Source: Sulfurovum sp.
GTDB lineage: Bacteria > Campylobacterota > Campylobacteria > Campylobacterales > Sulfurovaceae
Reading direction: 5' to 3'
Assembly: GCA_003978375.1 (NCBI GenBank)
Contig: QNZW01000045.1
Location: 1 to 6,588, forward strand
Length of the DNA stretch: 6,588 bases
Shown piece by piece: positions 1 to 5,394 of the stretch. A model generated the notes under the pieces. That model searched no databases, was not told the DNA's origin, and saw nothing but the letters and a program-made list of their open reading frames with translations. A program made the translations under genes and the position numbers. Position 1 is the first letter of the stretch, and every line of letters starts with the position of its first letter.

Positions 1-180
1 TTTGCACTCGGTCTTGACAGACTTATCATGCTTATGACAGGCACAGAGAGTATTAGAGAAGTCATTGCCTTCCCTAAAACACAAAAAGCACAGTGTCTTC
101 TTACCCATGCACCAAGTCCAGTAGAAGAGGAGCAACTCAAAGAGTTAAGCTTACGTATTAGACAAGCTCCAACTACTTAA
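1..180 (+). CDS. aspS: aspartyl-tRNA synthetase, C-terminal end (partial)
   Basis: The frame is open from the first base and ends with TAA at 178-180, giving the last 59 residues of a protein that begins outside the window. It opens with [14 protein letters not shown], the class II aminoacyl-tRNA synthetase motif 3, in which the Arg of GLDR contacts ATP. It continues with [19 protein letters not shown], which is characteristic of the C-terminus of bacterial-type AspRS. The enzyme charges tRNA-Asp (or tRNA-Asp and tRNA-Asn in organisms with an indirect Asn pathway) in the cytoplasm. adk follows 96 bp downstream in the same direction, a gene order known from Campylobacter and Helicobacter. The family is certain from the motif; which of the two specificities applies cannot be judged from this fragment. 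Confidence 0.95.
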   Translation, partial: FALGLDRLIMLMTGTESIREVIAFPKTQKAQCLLTHAPSPVEEEQLKELSLRIRQAPTT

Positions 181-223
181 GTGTTCTCCCATGACAACAC
201 CAAATTAAACATCATCAAAGGTC

Positions 224-247
224 TTGTAAGGGTACAACACCTTACAA
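224..247 (+). promoter_or_regulatory. 8-bp perfect inverted repeat in the aspS-adk spacer
   Basis: TTGTAAGG (224-231) and CCTTACAA (240-247) are perfect inverted copies around an 8-base loop, ending 29 bases before the adk start. No T-run follows, so it does not look like a simple intrinsic terminator. The loop holds TACAA (233-237), which could instead pair with TTGTA (224-228), giving two mutually exclusive stems. It may be an operator, an attenuator or an mRNA stability/processing element. The structure is seen directly; any function is inference. Confidence 0.4.
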
Positions 248-276
248 TATCGAATTATTAAATAAGGAAACAACCC

Positions 277-867
277 ATGAAAAAACTATTTCTCATCATC
301 GGAGCGCCAGGTTCAGGTAAAACAACTGATGCCAGTATCATCGCAGAAAAAAATGACAATATCGTTCACTACTCTACAGGGGATATGCTTCGTGAAGAAG
401 TAGCAAGTGGTAGTAAACTTGGTCAAGAGATAGAATCATATATCTCTAAAGGTGCTTTGGTACCACTGGAAATCATCGTAAATACTATTGTTTCTGCTAT
501 TAACAATGCACCTGTTAACAATGTACTCATTGATGGATATCCACGCAGTACAGAACAAATGACTGCTTTTGATGCACTCGTAGCAAAAGAAGAAAATATT
601 GAACTAACTTCGGTCATAGAAGTAAGAGTCTCTGAAGAAGTAGCACGACAAAGAATCTTGGGACGTCGTGCAGAAGCTGCACCAGGTGAAGAACGTTCAG
701 ATGACAGTGAAGAAGTCTTTAATGACAGAATGAAAATTTACACAGACCCTTTGGCTGAGATTCAAGCATTCTACACAGAAAAAAACCTTTTAGAAGTAAT
801 TTCAGGAGAGCAAACACTTGAAGAAGTAGTTGCAACTATGGAAACTTTTGTAAAAAGTAAAATATAA
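277..867 (+). CDS. adk: adenylate kinase, short-LID form
   Basis: This 196-residue protein interconverts ATP + AMP and 2 ADP in the cytoplasm. The P-loop GAPGSGKTT is at residues 9-17, followed by the AMP-site segment STGDMLR (33-39), DGYPR (86-90), and the LID-entry arginines in RILGRR (126-131). The LID itself (about 131-151) is short and has no four-cysteine zinc cluster, so this is the short-type bacterial enzyme, slightly below the usual length of long-LID Adk. The ATG at 277 is supported by AAGGA at 264-268, 8 bases upstream. It lies 96 bp after aspS in the same direction and is probably cotranscribed with it, although an inverted repeat sits in the spacer. A ppa gene, which is near adk in Campylobacter and Helicobacter as I recall, is not present next to it here. 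Confidence 0.95.
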   Translation: MKKLFLIIGAPGSGKTTDASIIAEKNDNIVHYSTGDMLREEVASGSKLGQEIESYISKGALVPLEIIVNTIVSAINNAPVNNVLIDGYPRSTEQMTAFDALVAKEENIELTSVIEVRVSEEVARQRILGRRAEAAPGEERSDDSEEVFNDRMKIYTDPLAEIQAFYTEKNLLEVISGEQTLEEVVATMETFVKSKI

Positions 868-930
868 CTTTTTCTCTTTCTAAGTGGATTGAAAAATCCA
901 CGCTATACCTCGTTTGATAAACTCTTTTTT
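852..930 (+). terminator. double hairpin region at the 3' end of adk
   Basis: Two adjacent perfect inverted repeats close the adk gene. The first, AAAAAGT (852-858) with ACTTTTT (867-873), straddles the adk stop codon (865-867) and runs into a T-rich tail. The second, GTGGATT (884-890) with AATCCAC (895-901), has a GAAA tetraloop. A further weak 4-bp stem (912-915 with 919-922) is followed by six T at 925-930. None is a textbook strong terminator, but together with the 182-bp gap before the next gene they make a transcript end here plausible. Confidence 0.45.
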
Positions 931-985
931 AAATAACTGTCTTCTCTAATATTTCAAATTTAATTTTATATTAATAAATTCTATT

Positions 986-1045
986 TATAATATTACATTA
1001 ATTAAGTAGATTTGCTTATTTTAATAAACCATCATTTCAAGGAAG
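986..1045 (+). promoter_or_regulatory. probable promoter and ribosome binding site of the FadL-like gene
   Basis: TATAAT occurs at 986-991 in a very AT-rich stretch without a recognisable TTGACA -35 box, as is common in Campylobacterota promoters. It would give a leader of roughly 50 bases. AAGGA at 1039-1043, six bases before the ATG at 1050, is a good ribosome binding site. An AT-only inverted repeat, AATTTA (957-962) and TAAATT (975-980), sits just upstream of the -10 box; it could be an operator but may simply reflect composition. Confidence 0.5.
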
Positions 1046-1049
1046 TAAA

Positions 1050-2300
1050 ATGAAAAAAACAACAAAAACATTAGAGAAAATAATTGTATTATCTGTAATG
1101 ACAGCAGCAACACTCCACGCAACAAATGGAGATAATCTTATCGGTATCGGTGCTAAAGCACGTGGTATGGGTGGCGCAGGTATTGCTGTATCTCATGGTG
1201 CAGAATCTGCACTTGCTAACCCAGCACTTATTACATCGGTAGAAAATACTGAAATTTCTTTTGGAGGAACACTGTTTGCTCCAACTATTACAACAACACT
1301 TAATGGTGCTCCAGGTGCTCCAGTACCTCCACAAGGTGCATACGAAAGTGATGCGAACCTCAATATGATTCCTGAAGTATCAATCGCAACTAAAATTGAT
1401 AACAACTGGTATATCGGAATTGGTATGTGGGGAACAGCTGGAATGGGTGTTGATTACAGCAAAGCAAAATTTGCGCCATTGACACAAGGTCAATTTGGTA
1501 ACTTCAATATGGTAACTAACCTTCAACTTCTTCAATTTGGTGTGCCAATCGCATACAAAGCAGGTGGATTAAGTATTGCTGTAACTCCAGTACTTCAATA
1601 TGGTAACCTTGACATCAACTATAGAATGCCAACACCAACAGGAAGTATCGCAAATGTAGGTACAGGTCTTGCTCAAGATTTCGGTTTTGGGTTTAATGCT
1701 GGTGTAACGTATGACTTTAGTCAAGATGGTGTAGCAGGTCTTACTGTTGGGGTGAACTACAAATCTTCAATCGAAATGAACTATGATGGTCAACTTACAA
1801 CTGCAACAGGACCATTTAGACTTTCTCTTCCAGCTGGAGACACACTTGAACAGCCAGAAGAGTATGGCGTAGGTATCGCTTATGAAATGGGTGAACATAC
1901 CATCGCTTTTGATTACAGAAAAGTAAGCTGGTCAAGTGCAAAAGGTTATGGTGACTTTGGTTGGGAAGATGGAGATGTCTATGCAGTTGGTTACCAATAT
2001 ACTGAAGACAACTGGGCAGTAAGAGTGGGGTATAATCACTCTTCATCAGTAGTCGTTGAAGGTAGAGATTCAAGATTAAACTTCTTTAACCTTATGGGAT
2101 TCCCTGCTACTGCTGAAGATCACTATACTGTGGGTGGAACATATGATGTTTCTAAATCTTTCTCTGTTGATCTAGCTTATGTCTATGAGCCAACAGCAAC
2201 AAAAACATTTAGTACTGCTGGGTTAGGACTTCCTTTCTCTACACTTACTACAGATCACAAAGAAAATTCACTTTCTTTCCAACTTAACTACACATATTAA
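1050..2300 (+). CDS. FadL/OmpP1/TodX-family outer-membrane transporter
   Basis: This 416-residue predicted outer-membrane beta-barrel probably admits hydrophobic compounds such as long-chain fatty acids or hydrocarbons. It has a signal peptide (Lys-rich start, hydrophobic core about residues 11-20, likely cleavage after LHA at 24). It then shows the N-terminal FadL pattern IGIGAKARGMGGAGIA (31-46) with the hatch-associated NPA motif at 57-59. The body alternates polar and hydrophobic residues with many aromatic girdle residues, includes the FadL-like GFGFNAGVTYDF stretch, and ends in FQLNYTY, an aromatic C-terminus suited to BAM recognition. The length is typical of the family. It stands alone between adk and a convergent HDAC-like gene, with its own predicted promoter, and no fad genes are visible nearby. 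The substrate cannot be read from the sequence. Confidence 0.9.
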   Translation: MKKTTKTLEKIIVLSVMTAATLHATNGDNLIGIGAKARGMGGAGIAVSHGAESALANPALITSVENTEISFGGTLFAPTITTTLNGAPGAPVPPQGAYESDANLNMIPEVSIATKIDNNWYIGIGMWGTAGMGVDYSKAKFAPLTQGQFGNFNMVTNLQLLQFGVPIAYKAGGLSIAVTPVLQYGNLDINYRMPTPTGSIANVGTGLAQDFGFGFNAGVTYDFSQDGVAGLTVGVNYKSSIEMNYDGQLTTATGPFRLSLPAGDTLEQPEEYGVGIAYEMGEHTIAFDYRKVSWSSAKGYGDFGWEDGDVYAVGYQYTEDNWAVRVGYNHSSSVVVEGRDSRLNFFNLMGFPATAEDHYTVGGTYDVSKSFSVDLAYVYEPTATKTFSTAGLGLPFSTLTTDHKENSLSFQLNYTY

Positions 2301-2308
2301 AACATCAT

Positions 2309-2336
2309 GAAGAGATAGCTAATTAAGCATCTCTTC
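2309..2336. terminator. hairpin shared by the convergent FadL-like and HDAC-like genes
   Basis: GAAGAGAT (2309-2316) and ATCTCTTC (2329-2336) are perfect inverted copies. An inner GCT (2318-2320) / AGC (2326-2328) stem extends the hairpin across a one-base bulge to a 5-base loop. It begins 9 bases after the FadL-like stop and contains the TAG stop codon of the opposing HDAC-like gene (2321-2319). T-rich sequence follows on the minus strand, with less on the plus strand. It is plausibly a bidirectional terminator. Confidence 0.5.
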
Positions 2337-3230
2337 TAATGTTACTTTCACATTTTTACCTAAAGCATTGACATCATAGCCACCTTCTAAAAAAAATACA
2401 AAAGGCACATCTGCGTTGTCAAGTATGCTTCTTATCATTTTTTGTATACCCTCTGTTGTAATATTTAACTGTGCAAGAGGATCGCTTTCATGCAAATCAT
2501 ACCCTGCTGAAACCAAAATAATATCTGGATTAAATTGCTGGATCAATGGGGGTAAATCATTCTCATAAATATCAAGCAATTCACTGTCTGTACTCTCAGG
2601 CATCATTAAAAAATTTGCAGTAAACCCTTCACCTATCCCCTCACCTTTATGTGATTCTAGTCCTGTACCAGGATATGAAAATGCTTGATGAGAGGAGAAA
2701 TAAAATACGCTATTATCTTCCCAAAATGTATCTTGTGTGCCATTACCATGATGCACATCAAAGTCTATAATCATCACTTTTTTATAGCCAATACTTTGTG
2801 CATAACGTGCGGCAATAGCAATATTGTTGAACAGACAAAATCCCATAGCTTGTGTAGGTGTCGCATGGTGTCCTGGTGGGCGCACTGCACAAAAAGCCCT
2901 CTGAAATACTCCATCCTTGATACCATCAAGTGCCACAATACCTGCACCCACAGCCATCACTGCAGCATCATAAGAGTCAATACCACAAATGGTATCTGCA
3001 TCTATACTCCCTCCACTAAGACTCACTTTTTTTATGTTTTCAATATGGGTCAATGAATGTACCCATCCAAGAATTTCATCTGACACAGCAACAGGAGAGA
3101 GAAAATACAACGAATCTCTTAATGGAGCAATTGCTTTATCAATCGCTTCAAGACGCTTTGGTGATTCTGGATGTGTTGCACCTGTATGATGCTTTAGATA
3201 AATATCATCTGTAATATATGCTACTTTCAT
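2319..3230 (-). CDS. histone-deacetylase-like amidohydrolase (AcuC/AphA superfamily)
   Basis: This 303-residue protein is a zinc-dependent deacetylase of the arginase/HDAC fold. The substrate in bacteria may be an acetylpolyamine, acetyl-lysine or another acetylamide. Key elements are RPPGHH (117-122) with the paired catalytic histidines H121/H122, IDFDVHHGNGT (155-165) with zinc ligands D158 and H160, SAGYDLHESDPL (241-252) with zinc ligand D245, and EGGYD (282-286) carrying the catalytic tyrosine Y285. The domain spans almost the whole chain, and all catalytic residues are present, so it should be active. The N-terminus MKVAYITDDIYLKHHTG fits the family's first strand, which supports this ATG even though no good Shine-Dalgarno precedes it. 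No acuA/acuB partners are visible. It is convergent with the FadL-like gene and divergent from the SYLF pair, so it is probably monocistronic. Confidence 0.93.
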   Translation of the reverse strand: MKVAYITDDIYLKHHTGATHPESPKRLEAIDKAIAPLRDSLYFLSPVAVSDEILGWVHSLTHIENIKKVSLSGGSIDADTICGIDSYDAAVMAVGAGIVALDGIKDGVFQRAFCAVRPPGHHATPTQAMGFCLFNNIAIAARYAQSIGYKKVMIIDFDVHHGNGTQDTFWEDNSVFYFSSHQAFSYPGTGLESHKGEGIGEGFTANFLMMPESTDSELLDIYENDLPPLIQQFNPDIILVSAGYDLHESDPLAQLNITTEGIQKMIRSILDNADVPFVFFLEGGYDVNALGKNVKVTLEEMLN

Positions 3231-3367
3231 AAGACTATTATAACCTACTTTTTGCGTATTTTTCTATCATATGTTTCTTTTTATTATATATTTATATTAT
3301 TATATAGTATTAATTTATGCATTTTTATTGTATAGTTAAGTAAAATAAGATTGTACGAAGGATTAAA
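3231..3367. promoter_or_regulatory. divergent promoter region between the HDAC-like and SYLF genes
   Basis: These 137 very AT-rich bases must hold both divergent promoters. On the minus strand TATAAT lies at 3242-3237, only 6 bases before the HDAC-like ATG, so that transcript would begin at or next to the start codon. On the plus strand TATAGT (3331-3336) or TAAAAT (3341-3346) are candidate -10 boxes for the first SYLF gene, and AAGGA at 3358-3362 is its ribosome binding site. No clear -35 boxes and no coding potential were seen. Confidence 0.45.
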
Positions 3368-3913
3368 ATGGAAAAAATGAAATTATATACTGTAGTATTA
3401 GCACTTATCGTTGGTTTGACCACGGTCACCATGGCCAAATCAGCCAAAACACTTGATGCAGATGCTAATACTGCTATCAATAAATTTATCGCTGAGACTA
3501 AAGATGGAGATCCATTTTTAGTCAAAGCCAAAGCCTTTCTTGTTTTTCCAAGCATAAAAGAGGCTGGTTTTTTTGTAGGAGGTAGTTATGGTGAAGGTGT
3601 GCTACGTGTAGGACGTACGACCAAAGGCTATTATAGTATGACAAAAGCTTCTATAGGCATGCAAATGGGGGCACAAAAATATTCTCTTATTATTGCCTTT
3701 ACTACCGATGCTGCACTCAATAGCTTTCTTATGAATGATGATGAATGGGAAACAGAAGTCGACGGCAAAATAACCATTGCAGAATGGAATTCAAAAGAAG
3801 AAATAGACAAAGACTACAAAGATCCAATGGTTGCATTTGTTTTTGATGCAAAAGGTATGATGGGTTCTTTCTCAATGGAGGGAACAAAATTTGAAAAGAT
3901 AAACCCAAAGTAA
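3368..3913 (+). CDS. exported SYLF-domain (Ysc84-like, lipid-binding) protein 1
   Basis: This is a 181-residue protein with an N-terminal signal peptide (hydrophobic core about residues 6-20, likely cleavage after TMA at 23) and a single SYLF/DUF500 domain filling the rest. Family features include the early helix around DADANTAINKF, then VFPSIKEAGFFVGGSYGEGVLR, the GMQMG segment, YSLIIAF, and a C-terminal FSMEGTKFEKINPK tail. SYLF domains bind phosphoinositides in eukaryotes, and bacterial members are periplasmic or lipoprotein-like. No lipobox cysteine is visible here, so a soluble periplasmic protein is expected. AAGGA at 3358-3362 sets the start at 3368; a second in-frame ATG at 3377 is less well placed. 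A close paralogue follows 54 bp downstream. The physiological role is unknown. Confidence 0.9.
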   Translation: MEKMKLYTVVLALIVGLTTVTMAKSAKTLDADANTAINKFIAETKDGDPFLVKAKAFLVFPSIKEAGFFVGGSYGEGVLRVGRTTKGYYSMTKASIGMQMGAQKYSLIIAFTTDAALNSFLMNDDEWETEVDGKITIAEWNSKEEIDKDYKDPMVAFVFDAKGMMGSFSMEGTKFEKINPK

Positions 3914-3937
3914 AATTAAACAACTAAAATACGATAA
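3911..3937 (+). promoter_or_regulatory. sigma28 (FliA)-like promoter candidate before the second SYLF gene
   Basis: TAAA at 3911-3914, which includes the stop codon of the first SYLF gene, is followed after exactly 15 bases by TACGATAA at 3930-3937. The enterobacterial sigma28 consensus is TAAA-N15-GCCGATAA, so the -35 half matches fully and six of eight -10 positions match. The implied start, near 3944, leaves a leader of about 24 bases with a good Shine-Dalgarno. A TAAAAT at 3935-3940 could instead serve as a housekeeping -10 box. This is a pattern match only. Confidence 0.3.
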
Positions 3938-3955
3938 AATACTATGTTATTTAAA

Positions 3956-3962
3956 AGAGGAG
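3956..3962 (+). promoter_or_regulatory. ribosome binding site deciding the second SYLF start
   Basis: AGAGGAG at 3956-3962 is a strong Shine-Dalgarno sequence 5 bases before the ATG at 3968. It lies downstream of the earlier in-frame ATG at 3944, which has no such sequence in front of it. It therefore favours 3968, which also puts a normal signal peptide at the N-terminus. Confidence 0.75.
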
Positions 3963-3967
3963 TGAAT

Positions 3968-4528
3968 ATGAAAAGTATTCAAATAGTAAAAAATCTAACT
4001 ACTTTACTTTTGGCCATGATGGCTTTAAGTGTACTCTCGTTTGCTGACTCAGCCAAAGAGATAGAATCTGATGCAAATAAGGCACTTCAAAAATTTTATC
4101 ATGAAGTCCCTGGTGGTAAAAAGTTTTTAAACCAAGCAAAAGGCTATGTTATCTTTCCAGATATCAATGAAGCAGGATTCTTTTTTGGTGGAAAATATGG
4201 CGAAGGTGTATTGCGTATTCAAGGCAAAACAAAGTCATATCATAGCATCACAGCTGCCTCAGTTGGCATGCAAATGGGGTTACAAAATTACTCACTTATT
4301 ATTGCTTTTACTTCTGATAAAGCACTTAAAGATTTTATCTTAGATGATAACGATTGGGAAACAGATATGCAAACAAAAATCATTATGGCAGACTGGACCA
4401 CAGGCAAAGATGCAGACGAAATTGATTATGGTACATCCATGATAGGGTTTGCATTTGACAACACAGGTATGATGGGAAAATTTTCTATGGAGGGTACAAA
4501 ATTTGAAGAGATTAATCCTGATGATTAG
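3968..4528 (+). CDS. exported SYLF-domain (Ysc84-like, lipid-binding) protein 2
   Basis: This is a 186-residue paralogue of the preceding gene; the mature domains are identical at about 56% of the first 115 aligned residues by hand count. It has a signal peptide (core about residues 10-24, likely cleavage after SFA at 26) and then the SYLF domain: DANKALQKF, VIFPDINEAGFFFGGKYGEGVLR, GMQMG, YSLIIAF, DWETD, and the C-terminal FSMEGTKFEEINPDD. No lipobox cysteine is seen, so a soluble periplasmic protein is likely. An ATG 8 codons earlier (3944) is in frame, but the Shine-Dalgarno favours 3968. The gene is 54 bp from its paralogue and may be cotranscribed or have its own promoter. Its stop codon overlaps the end of the convergent radical SAM gene by 4 bp. 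Function beyond lipid binding is unknown. Confidence 0.9.
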   Translation: MKSIQIVKNLTTLLLAMMALSVLSFADSAKEIESDANKALQKFYHEVPGGKKFLNQAKGYVIFPDINEAGFFFGGKYGEGVLRIQGKTKSYHSITAASVGMQMGLQNYSLIIAFTSDKALKDFILDDNDWETDMQTKIIMADWTTGKDADEIDYGTSMIGFAFDNTGMMGKFSMEGTKFEEINPDD

Positions 4529-5394
4529 GTATTGAACCTTTGTTTATATGAACATTTTTGGCAAAGCTCTTCTACTGCTTTGCCCTCTTTAAACCCATAT
4601 ATCATATTTAAAGTTCGTTTCGTATCTAAAATATTGGATAAACTATCTTGATGTAAATCTCCCAACTCTATTACCCCATCACAATCCAAACAGCAAGGTA
4701 CTACTTTTCCTGAAGCAAGTATCGCTATATGTGATTGTAATCCTTGGCAAGTGCCATGCCCATAGTTTTTATTATTTAAAGAGGGCCATTCAAAATAGTT
4801 ATCAAAATGAAGTAATATTTTAGATGCTAGGCGTATAGATTTGGGTCTTTTTTTATATATATTGTCTATCTCTAAAGGGGTATCAAAAGCCAAAGAGAGC
4901 CTAGCAAAGAGCATTGTATTAAAATCTCGTTCACTCATACTCTCATCAAGATTCCATACACGTAAATTGATAAAAAGTTCTTCTTCTCTTTGAAGTTTTT
5001 CATGACACAATGCTAAAATAGGTCTTATATATTGCTCAAAACTTAATGATGTATCATTTTTATTAAAACTATTGAGGGAGATATTGATTTGTTTTATACA
5101 AGGATGAAAAAGTGTATCATAACTATGCTTTTTCAAAAAATAACCACTGGTAGTAAGCAGTGCTTTTAATCCATGCTTATGTATGATATTTAGGTAGTCG
5201 TGTAAGTTAGACTGGGTCAATGGATCACCCACCACATGACAAGCAATCTCTTTTGTATAGTGACTTGCTTGTTTAACCACTGCATCAAAAAATGCTATAT
5301 CCATCTGTTTATCTGGAAGCTCTTTGGTAGGACAAAAACTACACCGTAACCCACACACATTTGTAAGCTCGATATAGATACGATAAAATTGCAT
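4525..5394 (-). CDS. radical SAM/SPASM-domain protein
   Basis: This is a 289-residue protein. C14, C18 and C21 (CGLRCSFC, the CX3CX2C pattern) bind the radical SAM [4Fe-4S] cluster. A C-terminal SPASM-type region carries C216, the ASGKVVPCC turn with C234/C235, C238, and a closing CQKC (C278, C281), enough cysteines for one or two auxiliary clusters. GDP (from HVVGDPLTQ) resembles the SAM-binding GGEP-like motif. Such proteins mature peptides or modify small molecules, and the substrate here is unknown. TGATG joins it to the upstream DUF1302-like gene: the A at 5394 is shared by that gene's TGA and this ATG. No Shine-Dalgarno is visible before it, so translation is probably coupled. A TTG one codon earlier (5397) is possible but less likely. 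The 3' end overlaps the convergent SYLF gene by 4 bp. Confidence 0.88.
   Translation of the reverse strand: MQFYRIYIELTNVCGLRCSFCPTKELPDKQMDIAFFDAVVKQASHYTKEIACHVVGDPLTQSNLHDYLNIIHKHGLKALLTTSGYFLKKHSYDTLFHPCIKQINISLNSFNKNDTSLSFEQYIRPILALCHEKLQREEELFINLRVWNLDESMSERDFNTMLFARLSLAFDTPLEIDNIYKKRPKSIRLASKILLHFDNYFEWPSLNNKNYGHGTCQGLQSHIAILASGKVVPCCLDCDGVIELGDLHQDSLSNILDTKRTLNMIYGFKEGKAVEELCQKCSYKQRFNT
4560..4584 (+). terminator. hairpin inside the radical SAM gene, possible terminator for the SYLF transcript
   Basis: GGCAAAGC (4560-4567) and GCTTTGCC (4577-4584) form a perfect 8-bp inverted repeat with a 9-base loop. It begins 32 bases after the stop of the second SYLF gene and is followed on the plus strand by CTCTTT. 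It lies within the codons for the last part of the opposing radical SAM protein, around its C278. No other strong terminator is seen for the plus-strand SYLF genes. Its T-tract is weak, so the call is tentative. Confidence 0.4.

Noticed and set aside
957..980. AT-only inverted repeat upstream of the FadL-like promoter as an operator.
   Set aside because: It consists of A and T only in a region that is almost entirely A and T, so it cannot be told from composition.
1089..1405. Open frames on the minus strand inside the FadL-like gene, and similar ones in the other genes.
   Set aside because: They have low-complexity or cysteine-rich translations, no ribosome binding site, and lie inside well-supported genes.
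3420..3434. Interrupted palindrome CCA-c-GGT-c-ACC-a-TGG within the first SYLF gene.
   Set aside because: It sits in the signal-peptide codons, away from any promoter, with no second copy in the window.
3944..3970. Earlier in-frame ATG (3944) for the second SYLF gene, adding 8 residues.
   Set aside because: No Shine-Dalgarno precedes it, whereas AGAGGAG sits correctly before the ATG at 3968, and the longer form would put extra residues ahead of the signal peptide.
4745..4760. TGGCA-like and TGC-like boxes with GG and GC 10 bases apart on the plus strand, resembling a sigma54 promoter (also the palindrome TGGCA-AG-TGCCA).
   Set aside because: It lies within the radical SAM coding sequence, antisense to it, over the codons just around C216, and no plus-strand gene follows in the window. 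A chance match in coding sequence is more likely.
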